Source of the DNA: Chaenocephalus aceratus
Taxonomy: Eukaryota > Chordata > Actinopteri > Perciformes > Channichthyidae
Assembly (NCBI GenBank): GCA_023974075.1
Contig: JAMFTG010000182.1
Coordinates: forward strand, 175,279-239,278
Length of the DNA stretch: 64,000 nucleotides
Reading direction: 5' to 3'
Shown: positions 20,926 through 33,499 of the stretch, piece after piece
Layout of the letters: the number at the start of each line of letters is the position of its first letter
How positions within the stretch are numbered: the stretch's first letter is position 1
Made by a program: the position numbers and the translations under genes
Notes under the pieces: model-generated
Told to the model about the DNA's origin: nothing
The model's database searches: none
What the model saw: only the letters and a program-made list of their open reading frames with translations

Positions 20926-23900
20926 AGGTACATTTCGGGTCAAGATTATGTTAGATGATGACTTCTAGCTTTTAGATTGGCCACAAATAAACAGCTCACT
21001 ATGTTTCCTCACAAATAGCTATTTAAATGAACCTGGAAACATTTATCTCTTTAATTTATTTTGAGCTGTTTGCAGCATGCTCTCATTTCTGGTAACCCCC
21101 GGATCATGTGCTCGGCAGTCTTTTGTTTCCGCGGTTGTCAATCTGTTCTGCATTTAGTTCATATGTGATTGGGGAGCACATTTGGATTTGTCTCTGATGT
21201 AAGGAAAGGACTTCTTTACAGTTTGTCTTGAGTGTTTGTGTACAAGCTCAAAGGGAAGTTAGTGTAAGGGCACACTCAGGGGTGAAACCCAGCCCCAGTG
21301 CATGTTGGGAAGAAGAGGAGTGATGACAGGGAAGAACTTGGAGCTTCTGCAGGGCCAGCCGGCAGACACAGCCGACTGACATCAGCAAAGACTGCTTGTC
21401 ACTAGCAATGCATGTCATACGGTCTTGCAGGGACAGTCAACATGGCCGTGGCGTCATTGATGTGGCACCCAATAGCCCGCTGCAGATTCTTTCTTAAAGG
21501 TTAGCACTGATGTTGGCATTGCAGATTAAAATAGAATGGTTGTGGCAAGCAAAACCACGCCAGCCACTCAGAGCAGGGGAGGTGTGAAAACACAAGACTG
21601 TAATCTTCCTCCCTGACTGCCTCCGCTCACTGTTTGTGTTGGCAGAGAGTGTTAATCGGACAAATCGTCGTCCCTTTGTTCTGGTGAATCATAACCCTCT
21701 GTCTTCCAAACTAGTGCTTTGCTCACGCTTCAAAAATACCCTGTCACCACTCTGCCGTGTTCAACAGCTTGTGAGTATTGTTATTGAGGAAGTTATTGTT
21801 GCCTGGATGAACACCGGGTTTCGGTATGTGTTTTCCCTCCACCTCAACCAGATCCATTTTTAGAGGTGGTTTTCCTCACACGCTCTTGTTCCCACCTGAG
21901 AGCCCTGGTTCTGTAAGAGGGGAGTTTTCAGCCACGGCCAGGTGACATGCTCGATTGGACAATTTTATGCTTGAGATGTCATCGGCTCAATGATACAGGG
22001 ATAGAGGAAGCATGGCATGCCATATCGAATAAGACAAGTTGTGAAGCATTACACCAGCTGCTGTGCTACATTCGAGCTACCTGATAATGATGCTGTGTCT
22101 CAATTTGGAGACTTTAATACACTGCTATATCGTAAACTGTGAACATGTATGCAGTGTGTACATGTTGTGCTGGTCTAAAACCGCATTAAGCTGCTTGGCT
22201 CCCACTGGAATGACAAATGCTGCAGCTAGCTAGCTAACTAGCTTGCAACTTAGTTTTTAGCATTAGCAAGTCTTTAGAGAGTTATTATTTCACCCATTCA
22301 AATTAACCGTTGCTCTTTGTGGTATAATGGCACTTATATTGCAGTAAATTATTCATGTACGTATTTTGTTTGTATAGTGCTGCCTGTCACTGTGTTTACA
22401 GAACCGTTGCTATGTAGCCAAAATGGCGGATGTTTTCGGTTACATTGTTAGTGCTGTGAACTATTGCAATTGTTTTGATGGCTTTCATTCCTTTACAACT
22501 ACATACATTATACAGTCATTCAATATGTCCAACATTACCATAAAATAAGATTAGTGTGTTAAGAGGGCCAGCTTTATTGGTTAAATAACATCATCTACCT
22601 TACCTTTTAAAATAATTTGATTATCAAACATAAAACCTGCTTAAACGAATTAACCTGAAGCCACTTTTTAGCATTTTGAATGATGTACTCTTACAGCAGT
22701 TAATGCATCCATGTAATAGCAACTAAAGCGAAACACATCTTTAAGCCGTTGTTGGAGGCAGAAGTTAAACAGGCAGCTAAACTGACTAACCCTGTGCGCA
22801 GTGTGTGTCCGCTGTGCCCCGAAGCGGTGCGCAGCATTCATTGTTTTTCAAGTGGCCTGTGTTTGAATAACAATCCGAGCACTATAAACATTTTTCCACA
22901 TGAGTAATACAAGTAAAATTGACTCCATATCGGGTGCAGATGTTCTGTGGAAAGAGTAAAAAGACACAAATGTTTTTGTGTACGTGGATGTAAGATTTGA
23001 GTGTTTCTGATCGTGCATAAACATAATGTCTAAGTGGGTTTTTATTCAATAAACATGGTTGGAGTGTAATTACTTACACATTTCTTCTGACTGGAAATAC
23101 AAGCCAGACTGTGTGTGCGTTTAGAGCTGGCGCACCAAGACTCGTGTCTGTCCTGGCTTTGGCTTGTCTGCACAAGACTTCGTAATGCAACAAGACGTGC
23201 TTTTCCTCCACAACAAAAGGCATATGCAATCAGGGATAAATATAGAATTCCCTGTTGTTATTAGGAATCAGTGCCATTGGGGATAATGTTTCCCTTACGA
23301 AGTATCGCTTCCTCTTAGGCCAGGAATACATCAGTAAATGGAGCTTAGGTCCACTGCGGCTGAGAAAGTAATGTTTAGAGAGCCTCAGACAAAGGGCCCA
23401 GTCAGCTACGTTGTACACGAGTCATATTTTTGGTACAAATTTAACAAGGAAAGTCAACACACATTCATCATGTAGTCACTGGTCATTGTTATGTCCTGAG
23501 GCTCTGTATTCTGGCTCCATGTCCTCCTCAAGCCAAGTTTCACAGCTTTGGATAATCAAGGGGAAGGATCGTCTGCCGCCCTCATAATGGTGATGATGGA
23601 CAGTGAAGGAAGTAAGCATTAACTCCGAGCTTCTTCTGCCACCCACTGAGAGAAGCATAGTCCATCTTTCTTTTGCTAACCACTTGAGCATCTCCAAGTC
23701 AATCTAAACACTCGGATGCCTGTGGAAGGGCTGGTTACTGCCAGACCTCAAGCCCTGCAGGCCCTCACGTCACTCGGGCTCTGGAGGGAACTTTCCGTGG
23801 GCGAATGTGTATGTGATGTGGAAAGCCGAGAACCCCGGAGAGCCCGCTGAGCTCAGGCCCAAACACACAGGGGCCAGCTGCCTTCAATTAAGCCAGAAAC

Positions 23901-24320
23901 CCCAGCCCCTGCAGTTCCTTATGCACAAAAGCAGCCGGCTTTGATCTGCGCCAGCCAGGGGAAAAGGTACAGGGCTCGAAAGATTACAGGGGGAAAATAA
24001 TCATTGTATCAAAGGGTGCTCCATAAAAGTTAACAGGGGGATTTTTAGGCTCTAGGGGTCAGCGGGAAGCAGGTATTAACGACGGCTGTCACTCACGTTC
24101 ATTTGCCAGTTATTTTCCCTTCGCCTTTTCACTGAGCTTTAATTAGTGGACACACCTGGTCCTTCTCCGACGTTAACCGTAGAATTCTCCCTGCCACTTT
24201 AGCTTTAATGGCCACGTTAGATCAATTCTGAGTCATGCAGAGCGCATGGCAAGACTGAAGCGATATGCTCGTCAGTTTGAACCACAGAAGACGTACTGCG
24301 GCCCTCGGATTTCAGTTTTG
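20926..24320. other. unique non-coding sequence with a conserved-element-like patch
   Basis: No exon was recognised. A GCTAGCTAGCTAACTAGCTT run lies near 22226. The segment 23860-24200 contains homeodomain-type AATTAA/TAATTAG cores and a CTTTGATCT TCF/LEF-like site and is free of repeat signatures, so it is a candidate conserved element (low confidence). Confidence 0.4.
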
Positions 24321-25697
24321 CAGAGGTGGGAAGTAGTGGAGTACAAATACTTCGTTACTCTGTGATTAAGTTTTACTTTACTTTGACTTCTTACATTTTG
24401 AACACAAATACCTGAACTTTCTACGTCTTACATGTTGAACTCAAATACCTGTACTTTCTACTTCGTACATGTTGAACACAAATACCTGTACTTTCTACTT
24501 TCTCTACATGTTGAACTCAAATACTGTACTTTCTACTTCTTACATGTTGAACACAAATACCTGTACTTTCTACTTCTCTCATGTTGAACACAAATACCTG
24601 TACTTTCTACTTCTTACATGTTGAACTCAAATACCTGTACTTTCTACTTCTTACATGTTGAACACAAATACCTGTACTTTCTACTTCTCTCATGTTGAAA
24701 CCCAAATACCTGTACTTTCTACTTCTTACATGTTGAACTCAAATACCTGTACTTTCTACTTCTCACATGGTTGAACACAAATACCTGTACTTTCTACTTC
24801 TTACATGTTGAACTCAAATACCTGTACTTTCTACTTCTTACATGTTGAACCCAAATACCTGTACTTTCTACTTCTTACATGTTGAACTCAAATACCTGTA
24901 CTTTCTACTTCTTACATGTTGAACTCAAATACCTGAACTTTCTACTTCTTACATGTTGAACCCAAATACCTGTACTTTCTACTTCTTACATGTTGAACCC
25001 AAATACCTGTACTTTCTACTTCTTACATGTTGAACTCAAATACCTGTACTTTCTACTTCTCACATGTTGAACACAAATACCTGAAACTTTCTACTTCTTA
25101 CATTTTGAACACTAATACCTGTACTTTCTACTTCTTACATGTTGAACTCAAATACCTGTACTTTCTACTTCTTACATGTTGAACACAAATACCTGTACTT
25201 TCTACTTCTTACATTTTGAACACTAATACCTGTACTTTCTACTTCTTACATTTTGAACTCAAATACCTGTACTTTCTACTTCTTACATGTTGAACACAAA
25301 TACCTGTACTTTCTACTTCTTACATGTTGAACTCAAATACCTGTACTTTCTACTTCTTACATGTTGAACTCAAATACCTGTACTTTCTACTTCTCACATG
25401 TTAAACCCAAATACCTGTACTTTCTACTTCTCACATGTTAAACCCAAATACCTGTACTTTCTACTTCTTACATGTTGAACTCAAATACCTGTACTTTCTA
25501 CTTCTCACATTTTCCAAACAGGCTGGTTCCTTTAGTCTGAATGTGTGTTTGCTAGTTATGGGTACTTTTTACTGAAGTACATTTCAAAGCCTCTTTACTT
25601 TTAGTTGAGTAAAGAAGTTTAGTCAGTACTTCTACTTTCAACACGAGTATCTGCACTTCTACTTGACTCAAGGATGTGTGTACTTTTGCCATCTCTG
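24321..25697. mobile_element. hAT-like MITE expanded by an internal minisatellite
   Basis: The left end is CAGAGGTGGGAAGTAGTGG and the right end, read on the minus strand, is CAGAGATGGCAAAAGTACAC. Both belong to the AAGTACTC-type fish MITE family also seen at 3925, 62645 and 63715. A TTG trinucleotide flanks both sides, but no 8-bp duplication is visible. About 1.1 kb of tandem repeats fills the centre. Confidence 0.7.
24377..25510 (+). repeat. 37-bp minisatellite, about 30 copies
   Basis: The unit contains CCTGTACTTTCTACTTCTTA followed by CATGTTGAACTCAAATA. Copies differ mainly at one dinucleotide (AACTCAAAT, AACACAAAT or AACCCAAAT) and at TTACATG/CTCATG/CACATG. The unit resembles the interior of the surrounding MITE, so it probably arose by replication slippage or unequal exchange from MITE sequence. 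Confidence 0.93.
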
Positions 25698-26945
25698 TTG
25701 GAGCCAAAGACAGAGACCAGCATTAAAACTGTCCCCCTGCCAAGCGACACAGACGCAGGCGGCATGGGCATCCATTAAATTAATTTGACTTCATTAGTGC
25801 GGACCTGCTAGGCCTGGGGTGCCCACAGCGATGCCAAGGGGTGGGAGGTAGAGGGGGGGGTGGTTGAGTGGCATCAGCCGCTGTGCTCTGAGGAGAGCGA
25901 ACACATGGCACTGACAGGAGGAATATGGCCCCAGTTCTTACACCGGGACGGCTGCCAAACAAAGGCAACATGCGTCACTGGCTTTAGGGGAGCTCAATCA
26001 ACACCCGGTCGGAGCATGAAGTCAGTCGCTAACATCAGTGAGGAGCCGCGGGTCGCTGGGCAGCCTGCAGGTCATGCGTGTGCACACAGTGAATGTGGCG
26101 GCATGATATGATACAGAGACACTGCCAACGGGTTGACCTACTGCCATCACCTTTGTGTCTGCTGCCAGAAACACTCATGTTATTAGCTTGCAACACGCAC
26201 ACGTATCTCTTGGTCGTGACTTACAGGAAGGATACATGTCAGCATGTCTATAAAACATGTTTGTTGTTGTTACTTTTGACTGCTAGTGCAGGGTTGGGAG
26301 GGGTGCTTTTAAATGTATTCTGTTACAGTTGGTAACGACCTGAAAATACATGCAATTAGAAACCTAATCTAAGTATCACAATGTGTTATGCTTTCTGTTA
26401 CATTTGGATTGGCTCAGTAATGCAAATACATACATGATAACACACATTATTTAAAAGATAGCTTTAACTTTGTATCTAAAAAAAGATATTTACTGTACTT
26501 TAAAAAAAATGTCAGGCAGTAGTCTACAGACCAGTAACGAAAGACATGACCACATACGGCAGTTTAATAAAGTTTGTTTTTGTAGTGTGTTGGTAATATA
26601 TTGTTATTTTTTATAATGCATTGTAACATTGTAATCCTGCTACTAATCCCTATTTTTAAAAACGATTACATCTATTTGTTTGTAGCCGTCTAAGCTTTTC
26701 TTTTGATGATGTAATGCTTTTCCATGTACTCCGATAGTCCCCAAGCCTGCTAGGTTATTGCCCCATGTGTAACACACAATCCTATACAGTACAGATGTGC
26801 TGGTGGCAACTGGTGTTTTCCTGGGGTTAACATTTATTAAATCCCAGGTAGGACTTAAATCCTGCGTAAAGGATTACGGTTCATTATGTTTGCATATTTT
26901 CCGTCGGAGCACATTTGGTGACAAGATGGCTATAGGTGAGGTCTT
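25698..26945. other. non-coding sequence, partly old repeat
   Basis: A G-run lies at 25852-25861. The segment 26290-26640, with GTTACAGTTGGTAACGACC and ATTGTAATCCTGCTACTAAT, resembles degenerate fish MITE ends rich in TGTAAT/TTACAT motifs, but I cannot set its boundaries. Confidence 0.4.
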
Positions 26946-27345
26946 GTAAGATTAGGCAAGGCAAGTTTATTTAGCACTTTTCAACACAAGGCAATTCAAA
27001 GTGCTTTACAAAAAGATATTAAGAAAATGGCATTTAAAATCAGTCATTAAAAAGAAAAGCTAATAAAATAAACATTAAAATAAACTACATGGATAAAAGT
27101 TACAGTGCAGTTTAAGATATGAATAGTTCAATTAAAAGCAGCGGCAAAAAGAAAAGTCTTCTTGCTGGATTTGAAAGTAGTCAGAGTTGCAGCGGACCTG
27201 CAGGTTTCTGGGAGCTTGTTCCAGATGTTTGGAGCATAATAACTGAACGCTGCTTCTCCATGTTTAGTTCTGACTCTGGGGACAGGAAGCTGACCCGTCC
27301 CTGAAGACCTGAGAGGTCTGGATGGTGTATAATTTAGCAGTATTA
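26946..27345 (-). mobile_element. non-LTR retrotransposon 3' fragment
   Basis: On the minus strand it ends with CACTTTGAATTGCCTTGTGT and AATAAACTTGCCTTGCC, a tail motif common to fish LINE-derived repeats. The upstream part (27180-27330), including a patch containing GCGGACCTGCAGGTTTCTGG, is also recurrent fish repeat sequence. No RT sequence remains. The 61-codon frame here is not a gene. Confidence 0.65.
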
Positions 27346-28614
27346 GGATTACAGATTAGGAGTCAGATATATTTCTTCTTGAGTTTAAGGAAATTACAAC
27401 TTTAGAGATGTAGGTTCACTTTATTTTCTGTCGATCCGGATCTCTTTTCAGCCCAGTCGCATCCAGTGGCTAATAATACATCTAGAGTGGCTTTACTCAT
27501 GCAATACGCTTTCCTCTTAGCCATAGACCTTCAGCTTAACAGCCCCTAACAACATGTGTCCCTGCCTGCCTGTGTAACCTCTAGGCAGCTACTGAAGCTG
27601 ACCCCAGCTCAGCAGGGAGCCGTGCACCTGATAAATAGAGAAGTGTGGAAATAAATAAATAATGGGGGGCATTAAGTCCGGATAGGGCTGGAAGGTAGCC
27701 TGAGGGGGTAAGTGTTCTGTCTGACAGCAGCGAACACTTTGATCAGAGGGCCCCGTCTGAAGATGCCTTCCACATCTGCACAGGGGGAACGCGCTGTAAA
27801 CTGCCAAGAAGCATTTTAATGACACTTGGATTATAAAATGAAAGCGGGCTCCAGATGGCAGGCAGTGCAGCGGCTTGCGGTTCGGGGGGGGGGGGGGGCT
27901 GTTTAAACTGCTTTTTTATTGATGAAATATGGGGTGAAAAATTGCGCAGAGCTTATTAGGCGTCCCGCTGTGATGTTGCTCAGCTGGCCGAGCTGTTCCC
28001 CGTGGCCCCCGTCCAAACACGCCTCCATACGTTTTTAGCAGTACCTTTAAATCTGTAAGCTTGTTAAGTTCACTCAAAACCCCCCACTCCGTATTTGTCC
28101 TTTGAAAGACTTGCTTGTGTCCTTTTTTTTTTCACACCGGCGGGATGAAAGCGGTGTGAGCATCTCGACACAGACTGAGGAGGGTGGAGGGGGCTTCACA
28201 CGGAGCATGCTCATTACGGTCCGCCAAGAAGCAGAGTATAGCCCTTAAACAACTTAATTCCTGCATGATTTCATTAGCTTTACTCCCAGCGATAAAACCA
28301 GACGAGCCTTATTAATTCCAGACACTGCGGTTGTGCTTTCCACCTCGATCCGCAGGGTCCCGTTCAAGGCAGGAATACTCTTCTGGGCATTGGCATTTAG
28401 TAACTGGCAGAAGGGGGAACAGTTGGACTGAGAGCGGGTCGACGAGCATGTTGAAGTAAAACTGCATTAATAATGAGCTGCGTCAGAATATACTTTAATA
28501 AGAGAGGTGCGTTTGGCCCGCGAGGGAAGTGTGAGAACAAGTGCCTGTTGGTAATACTTTCGATTCAGAGGTTAAGGCTTTCTCAACAAACACGCATGTG
28601 CATGAGTATGTCGG
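27346..28614. other. unique non-coding sequence
   Basis: Includes a 17-base G-run at about 27882-27898 and a T-run at about 28120-28132. The patch at 28240-28340 is repeat-free and could be conserved, but nothing identifies it as an exon. Confidence 0.4.
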
Positions 28615-29508
28615 CATGTGTGTACTGTATGTGTATATTCAGTATGTGTGTGTACTGTATGTGTATATTCAGTATGTGTATATTCAGTATGTGTGTGTAC
28701 TGTATGTGTATATTCAGTATGTGTGTATACTGTATGTGTATATTCAGTATGTGTGTGTACTGTATGTGTATATTCAGTATGTGTATATTCAGTATGTGTG
28801 TGTACTGTATGTGTATATTCAGTATGTGTATATTCAGTATGTGTGTATACTGTATGTGTATATTCAGTATGTGTGTATACTGTATGTGTGTATACTGTAT
28901 GTGTATATTCAGTATGTGTGTATACTGTATGTGTATATTCAGTATGTGTGTATACTGTATGTGTATATTCAGTATGTGCGTATACTGTATGTGTATATTC
29001 AGTATGTGTGTATACTGTATGTGTATATTCAGTATGTGTATATTCAGTATGTGTGTATACTGTATGTGTATATTCAGTATGTGTGTATACTGTATGTGTA
29101 TATTCAGTATGTGTGTATACTGTATGTGTATATTCAGTATGTGTATATTCAGTATGTGTGTGTGCTGTATGTGTATATTCAGTATGTGTGTATACTGTAT
29201 GTGTATATTCAGTATGTGTGTGTACTGTATGTGTATATTCAGTATGTGTGTATACTGTATGTGTATATTCAGTATGTGCGTATACTGTATGTGTATATTC
29301 AGTATGTGCGTATACTGTATGTGTATATTCAGTATGTGCGTATACTGTATGTGTATATTCAGTATGTGCGTATACTGTATGTGTATATTCAGTATGTGCG
29401 TATACTGTATGTGTATATTCAGTATGTGCGTATACTGTATGTGTATATTCAGTATGTGTGTATACTGTATGTGTATATTCAGTATGTGTGTATACTGTAT
29501 GTGTATAT
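28615..29508 (+). repeat. 15-bp minisatellite arranged as 30-bp dimers, about 60 units
   Basis: Two 15-mers alternate: A = GTATGTGTATATTCA and B = GTATGTGTGTATACT. The AB dimer dominates, with occasional AA or BB doublets (for example near 28666-28695 and 28880-28895). Because the unit is a multiple of three and lacks stops in all plus frames, three overlapping frames of 323-355 codons result (28473-29589). They are repeat artefacts. A CpG variant of B (GTATGTGCGTATACT) appears once near 28976 and then in a block at about 29275-29405, a sign of local homogenisation. Confidence 0.95.
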
Positions 29509-31540
29509 CTGGGTATTTATCTCTCGGCAGCCTTTGGTAGAGTATGTTTTACTACGAAAGCAACGAGTAGTACTATAATGACATGGTGAGGACTTATCCT
29601 TGCCCCAATATATATATCACAGTCTTGCCCAAAAAATTATCTAAATCTAAATATATATATTTTTTTTTTGTATGCTATAGCTTTATTAATATTTGTTTTA
29701 TTTTATTACCATTATAGTTATTTTTGTTATATTCAAATAGTTTTGTAATCGCTCCCGCTTATATGTTTTTTTTTCTTATTCATGCGTTTAAAAAGATAAA
29801 GAAATGCAGACATGAGAGAAAATGCATTGATTGACTGCGAGTTACGTCAGATCAACTACGTGCGTCTCTGTTATTAACTCTACTTATTGGTCTCATGTAC
29901 ATCCAGGGTGTGACGTAGAGCTTTAATGGGATTTGCTTGAGATGTGAATAGACCTGATTCAAAAGCCTGAATAATACTGTAAGTGAGTGAAAGCCACCTT
30001 GCCTCCTTCACAGTCCACATGTGAGATGTGTCCTCTCCTCTCAGCGGAGACATGTTGCTATCCTCGCTCTCACTGCTAATTTAAAACCCATTTAAGCTGA
30101 TGGCACGGTTCACTAAAACGTTGTGGGGATGGCCTTCCAAAATGGGCGCCTGGATTTTGTTTTCATACCCTCAGAAAAAAGTCGGCTCCCAATTTATATT
30201 CCATAACTACCACTTGAAGGCCGCCCCGCTGCGCCCCCTTTCCACCCGCCGCATCAAAGACAATTACTGTCGACATCACATCAAATTACAACTGTTGGCT
30301 TGCTTGTTTGTCTCGTTATGTGGCTTAAAACTGCCATCTCCCACATAGGGAAGGTCCCCTCCCATCTGCCCACCCTTATGGGTCCACACACACTCACTCA
30401 CACACACACACACACACGACATACATCCCCTTTCAGCACAGAAAGGAGAACGGACAGGCAGCCGACAGCCTAATGGACTAATTTGTAATTGCGAATGAGA
30501 AAAAGCTGAGTTGTTGGACGTGTTATAATTTGACAGAGAGTGGCAGCTCTGAGCTGGACAATGACGCTTCAACCACAAATCCCCCCCCCCCTTCCTTCCT
30601 CCTTCCTCCCCCTTCCTCCCCCCTCTCCCTCGCCTTCAAATGCTTTCTTTCTTCCCTCCGTGGAGATTATTCAGAAAGGAAGGTGATGGGAGAGATGCTT
30701 TGGGCACATTCTGCTGCTCAAAGCTCCTGGCTCTGTCATATTCCTTTTCTTCCCACCCACCCCCCCCCTCCTCTGCTACCTTCACATGGATCCCATAGGA
30801 TAGAATAGGGAAAGTATCTCACATGCGTTTGATGTGCAGGACAGATGGGGGGCTCGAGGGACTGTAAAAAATGAATGGAGGCTAGTAATAGGAGAGATGT
30901 TTTGAATCCTCTCCCCCATAAGATATTTATCAGGGGCCCTTAGTGGTGGAGGAAGACTTCAGAGTGCTCCCTTAATGTAGCATCTGACGACTAGTAGGGG
31001 GGCTGTTCCAGGAAGTAGTGCTGTAAAACAGGAGGGGAACATTAGCGGGGAAGTCTCTCAGGGCCCAAGGAGGAGAGGAACAACACGCAGGGCGGCGCTT
31101 TCCCAGCATGCAACACAGGACAGAGAAGAGAGGTGTACAAGAATATGTCCCGCAGCCCCCCGGCAGCCGTGACATCACACGGGGTGGAGAGCAAGACGTG
31201 CTCTACTCCCAACATGCTTTGCACTTTAGGTAGACATGGTACTTCAATGGTTGAGAAAATAAATAACACAAAGCAGAACCAGATGAAGAGAAGGCAGAGA
31301 CTTTAGAAGACGTTCACATTATGACTGCATGGCTTGTTTTCTATCAAGAAAAATATGCTTTATGGTCCCATGTAAGACCCTTTATTCAGGAGATATTGCA
31401 ATAAAGCAATATATTGGACCCTGCAAAATATATCTTCTTAAACATACACATGACCTTTGACCTTTGGTCGATTGGCTTAAAAGCAATGCCTCCAAAGTTA
31501 TATTCTTATCAGGTTGGACAAGTCTTTATTTTATACGATT
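29509..31540. other. non-coding sequence with simple repeats
   Basis: Holds a T/A-rich tract (29600-29780), a (CA)n run at about 30388-30418 and C/T-rich blocks at 30580-30640 and 30755-30780. No exon recognised. Confidence 0.45.
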
Positions 31541-32115
31541 CCTTTTAATATCAGAAATCAGAATCAGACATTTGTCAGCGTTACAGCAAAAGTGACAAAG
31601 CTAAAAGGCAAACAATAGAAAAGAGTATTGCTTATTAAATAAAGAGACGAGCACACATTAGTAAAATAATGACAAATACACATCAATGGTTAAATATAAG
31701 TTAAAACGTGTACAAAAATCCCCCAAAATCCACAGATGCCTCCATTGGACTCCTTTGTTTACTTCTGTAACATAGTGACATCACTACGGAACACTCACAC
31801 TTCTATTGGCTAGCGCTCAAACACATTGTACGTGATAGGCTAAGGGGCGGGACATCTCTAAGCGGTTGACCAATCGCAACAGAGCCGGCCCGCTAACCAA
31901 TCAGAGCAGACTGGGCTCTGGTTTCAGACAGAGGGTGAAAAGAAACAAACTATTAAAATAGAAATAGATTATACACATCCCAGGTAGAAAATATAAAAAA
32001 TAGCAGTATTAAATTAGTGGAACATTTAAAAGTAATGAGCCACATAATAGTAAATATTAAAATAGCATTAATAGCATTGTAAAATAGATGTTTTTTAATC
32101 ATGTTACAGTATGTA
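31541..32115 (-). mobile_element. possible LINE 3'-UTR remnant interrupted by a MITE fragment
   Basis: The ATCAGAATCAGACATTTGTC start and A-rich runs on both sides of 31727-31943 resemble LINE 3'-UTR sequence in minus orientation. The middle block, from CCTCCATTGGACTCC to AGAGGGTGAAAAG, is another copy of the CCAAT-containing MITE family. Boundaries and LINE family are uncertain. Confidence 0.4.
31727..31943 (+). mobile_element. internal fragment of the CCAAT-containing MITE family
   Basis: It carries TTCTATTGGCTAGCGCTC, ACATCTCTAAGCGGTTGACC and CCAATCAGAGCAGACTGGG, nearly identical to 20660-20800. Both TIRs are missing. Confidence 0.75.
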
Positions 32116-32650
32116 ATGTATTTCCCTTTAAATGCCAGAAAAAACAAAAATGTCAGAAAATATTGTTTTCTTCTCCGACATGTAATTACCAAACTGCATA
32201 ACATCCATAATACCCAGCAATTAGCATCAGTAACTAGCTGATTTCTAATCCCACTGACCATAAAGCAATGCGTGCGTCTCCCCACCCTGAAACAGTGAAC
32301 ATGTGCAATAACAAACGGCAGTAATGGGCCGAGCCGAACAGGAAGGTCTGTGATCACAGGAGACTAATGGCCTCTGAACTGATCAGCGAGGCTAATAAAG
32401 ACCAGCTAACGACATAGCCGCTTCGTTTGTGCTAATTGCTCTCCCTGGACCCCGGTGGCCCGTGTCTCCCGAGCATCTGTCACTGGGAATATTCCCTGAC
32501 ACCGCTCAGACCCTGAACTCAGAGCCGGGCACATCGCCAGAAGCAATTGTCCTCTGGTGTCCTTTCACTACGGCGAGAGGTGAAAAACACTGTCTAGGTA
32601 CACCGTTTGATTTTGCCTGATTTACATCTTAGATACATAACATTAATCTG
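32116..32650. other. unique non-coding sequence
   Basis: Repeat-free. Contains TTAGCATCAGTAACTAGCTG and nearby homeodomain-like cores. No exon signals that I trust. Confidence 0.4.
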
Positions 32651-32881
32651 TTTGCAACTCACATATATATATATATATATATATATCAATATTACAATTA
32701 CTGTATATAGACTATTTTGCACAGTTTCTATCATATTCTGTTTCCATTATATTATATTTTATTTTATTCACTTGTACTATTGTATCTGTTTTATTGTGTT
32801 GCACTGTTCGAGGAGCCTGTGACCTAAGATTTTCATTGTCATAACTACACTGTAGCTATGACAATAAAAGCCTTGAATCTT
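32651..32881 (+). mobile_element. retroelement 3' end (plus strand)
   Basis: After an (AT)n tract (32663-32686) it contains GTTGCACTGTTCGAGGAGCC, TGTGACCTAAGATTTTCATT and the tail CAATAAAAGCCTTGAATCTT. The same sequence occurs inverted at 39489-39600, which confirms a repeat family. It ends directly in the tetranucleotide array. Confidence 0.7.
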
Positions 32882-33032
32882 GAAGACAGATTGATTGATA
32901 GATAGATGGAAAGATAGATGGATGGAAAGATAGATGGATGGATAGATAGATAGATAAATAGATGGATGGATAGATAGATGGATAGATGGATAGATAAATA
33001 GATGGATAGATAGATAGATCGATAGATGGATG

Positions 33033-33063
<31 letters not shown>

Positions 33064-33212
33064 GGATCGATAGATGGATAGAGAGAGAGATAGATGGATG
33101 GATAGATAGATAGATAGATGGATGGATAGATAGATAGATGGATGGACAGACAGACAGACAGATAGATAGATGGATGGATAGATAGATAGATAGATAGATA
33201 GATAGGTAGATA
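32882..33212 (+). repeat. GATA/GGAT tetranucleotide microsatellite
   Basis: About 330 bp of GATA and GATG/GGAT units with minor GACA and GATC interruptions. It lies between the 3' tails of two retroelements of opposite orientation. Open frames of 123-141 codons on the minus strand ([13 protein letters not shown]) are artefacts of the repeat. Confidence 0.95.
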
Positions 33213-33480
33213 CTTTATTGATCCCAATTTGGGAAATGTTTGCGTTGCTGCAGCATAAAAAACAAGGCAATGTACATAAGAGAAATTATGACACGAGAAA
33301 TAAACAGTCCAAAATATTTCTGAAATAGAAATAATATAGCATTAAAAAGTTAAAACAAATATATACATGTGGAAATACGCATTTCCAGTATCAAATATAA
33401 TGCAGGATATTATTGTGCAAGAAATTGATTATTCAATATTAAATTGAAGATAAATGTACAGTGGGAGTTAAGTCCAGTTA
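33205..33480 (-). mobile_element. LINE 3' UTR (minus strand) with GATA tail
   Basis: TACTTTATTGATCCCAATTT then GGGAAATG is a familiar fish LINE 3' terminus (Rex1/L2-like) followed on the minus strand by TATC repeats. An A-rich region extends to about 33480. No coding part is present. Confidence 0.65.
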
Positions 33481-33499
33481 TCAAGAGAAGGTTAGCAAC

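Noticed and set aside
24377..25510. Regular repeats suggesting a CRISPR-like array
   Set aside because: Units are contiguous 37-bp tandem copies without unique spacers, in a eukaryotic transposon.
28473..29589. Three overlapping plus-strand open frames of 323-355 codons
   Set aside because: All derive from a 15-bp tandem repeat lacking stops; pentapeptide repeats (VCVYS, YVYIQ, MCIFS) in three frames at once are not a gene.
32845..33270. Minus-strand frames of 123-141 codons rich in SIYLSIYLS
   Set aside because: Translation of a GATA/GGAT microsatellite.
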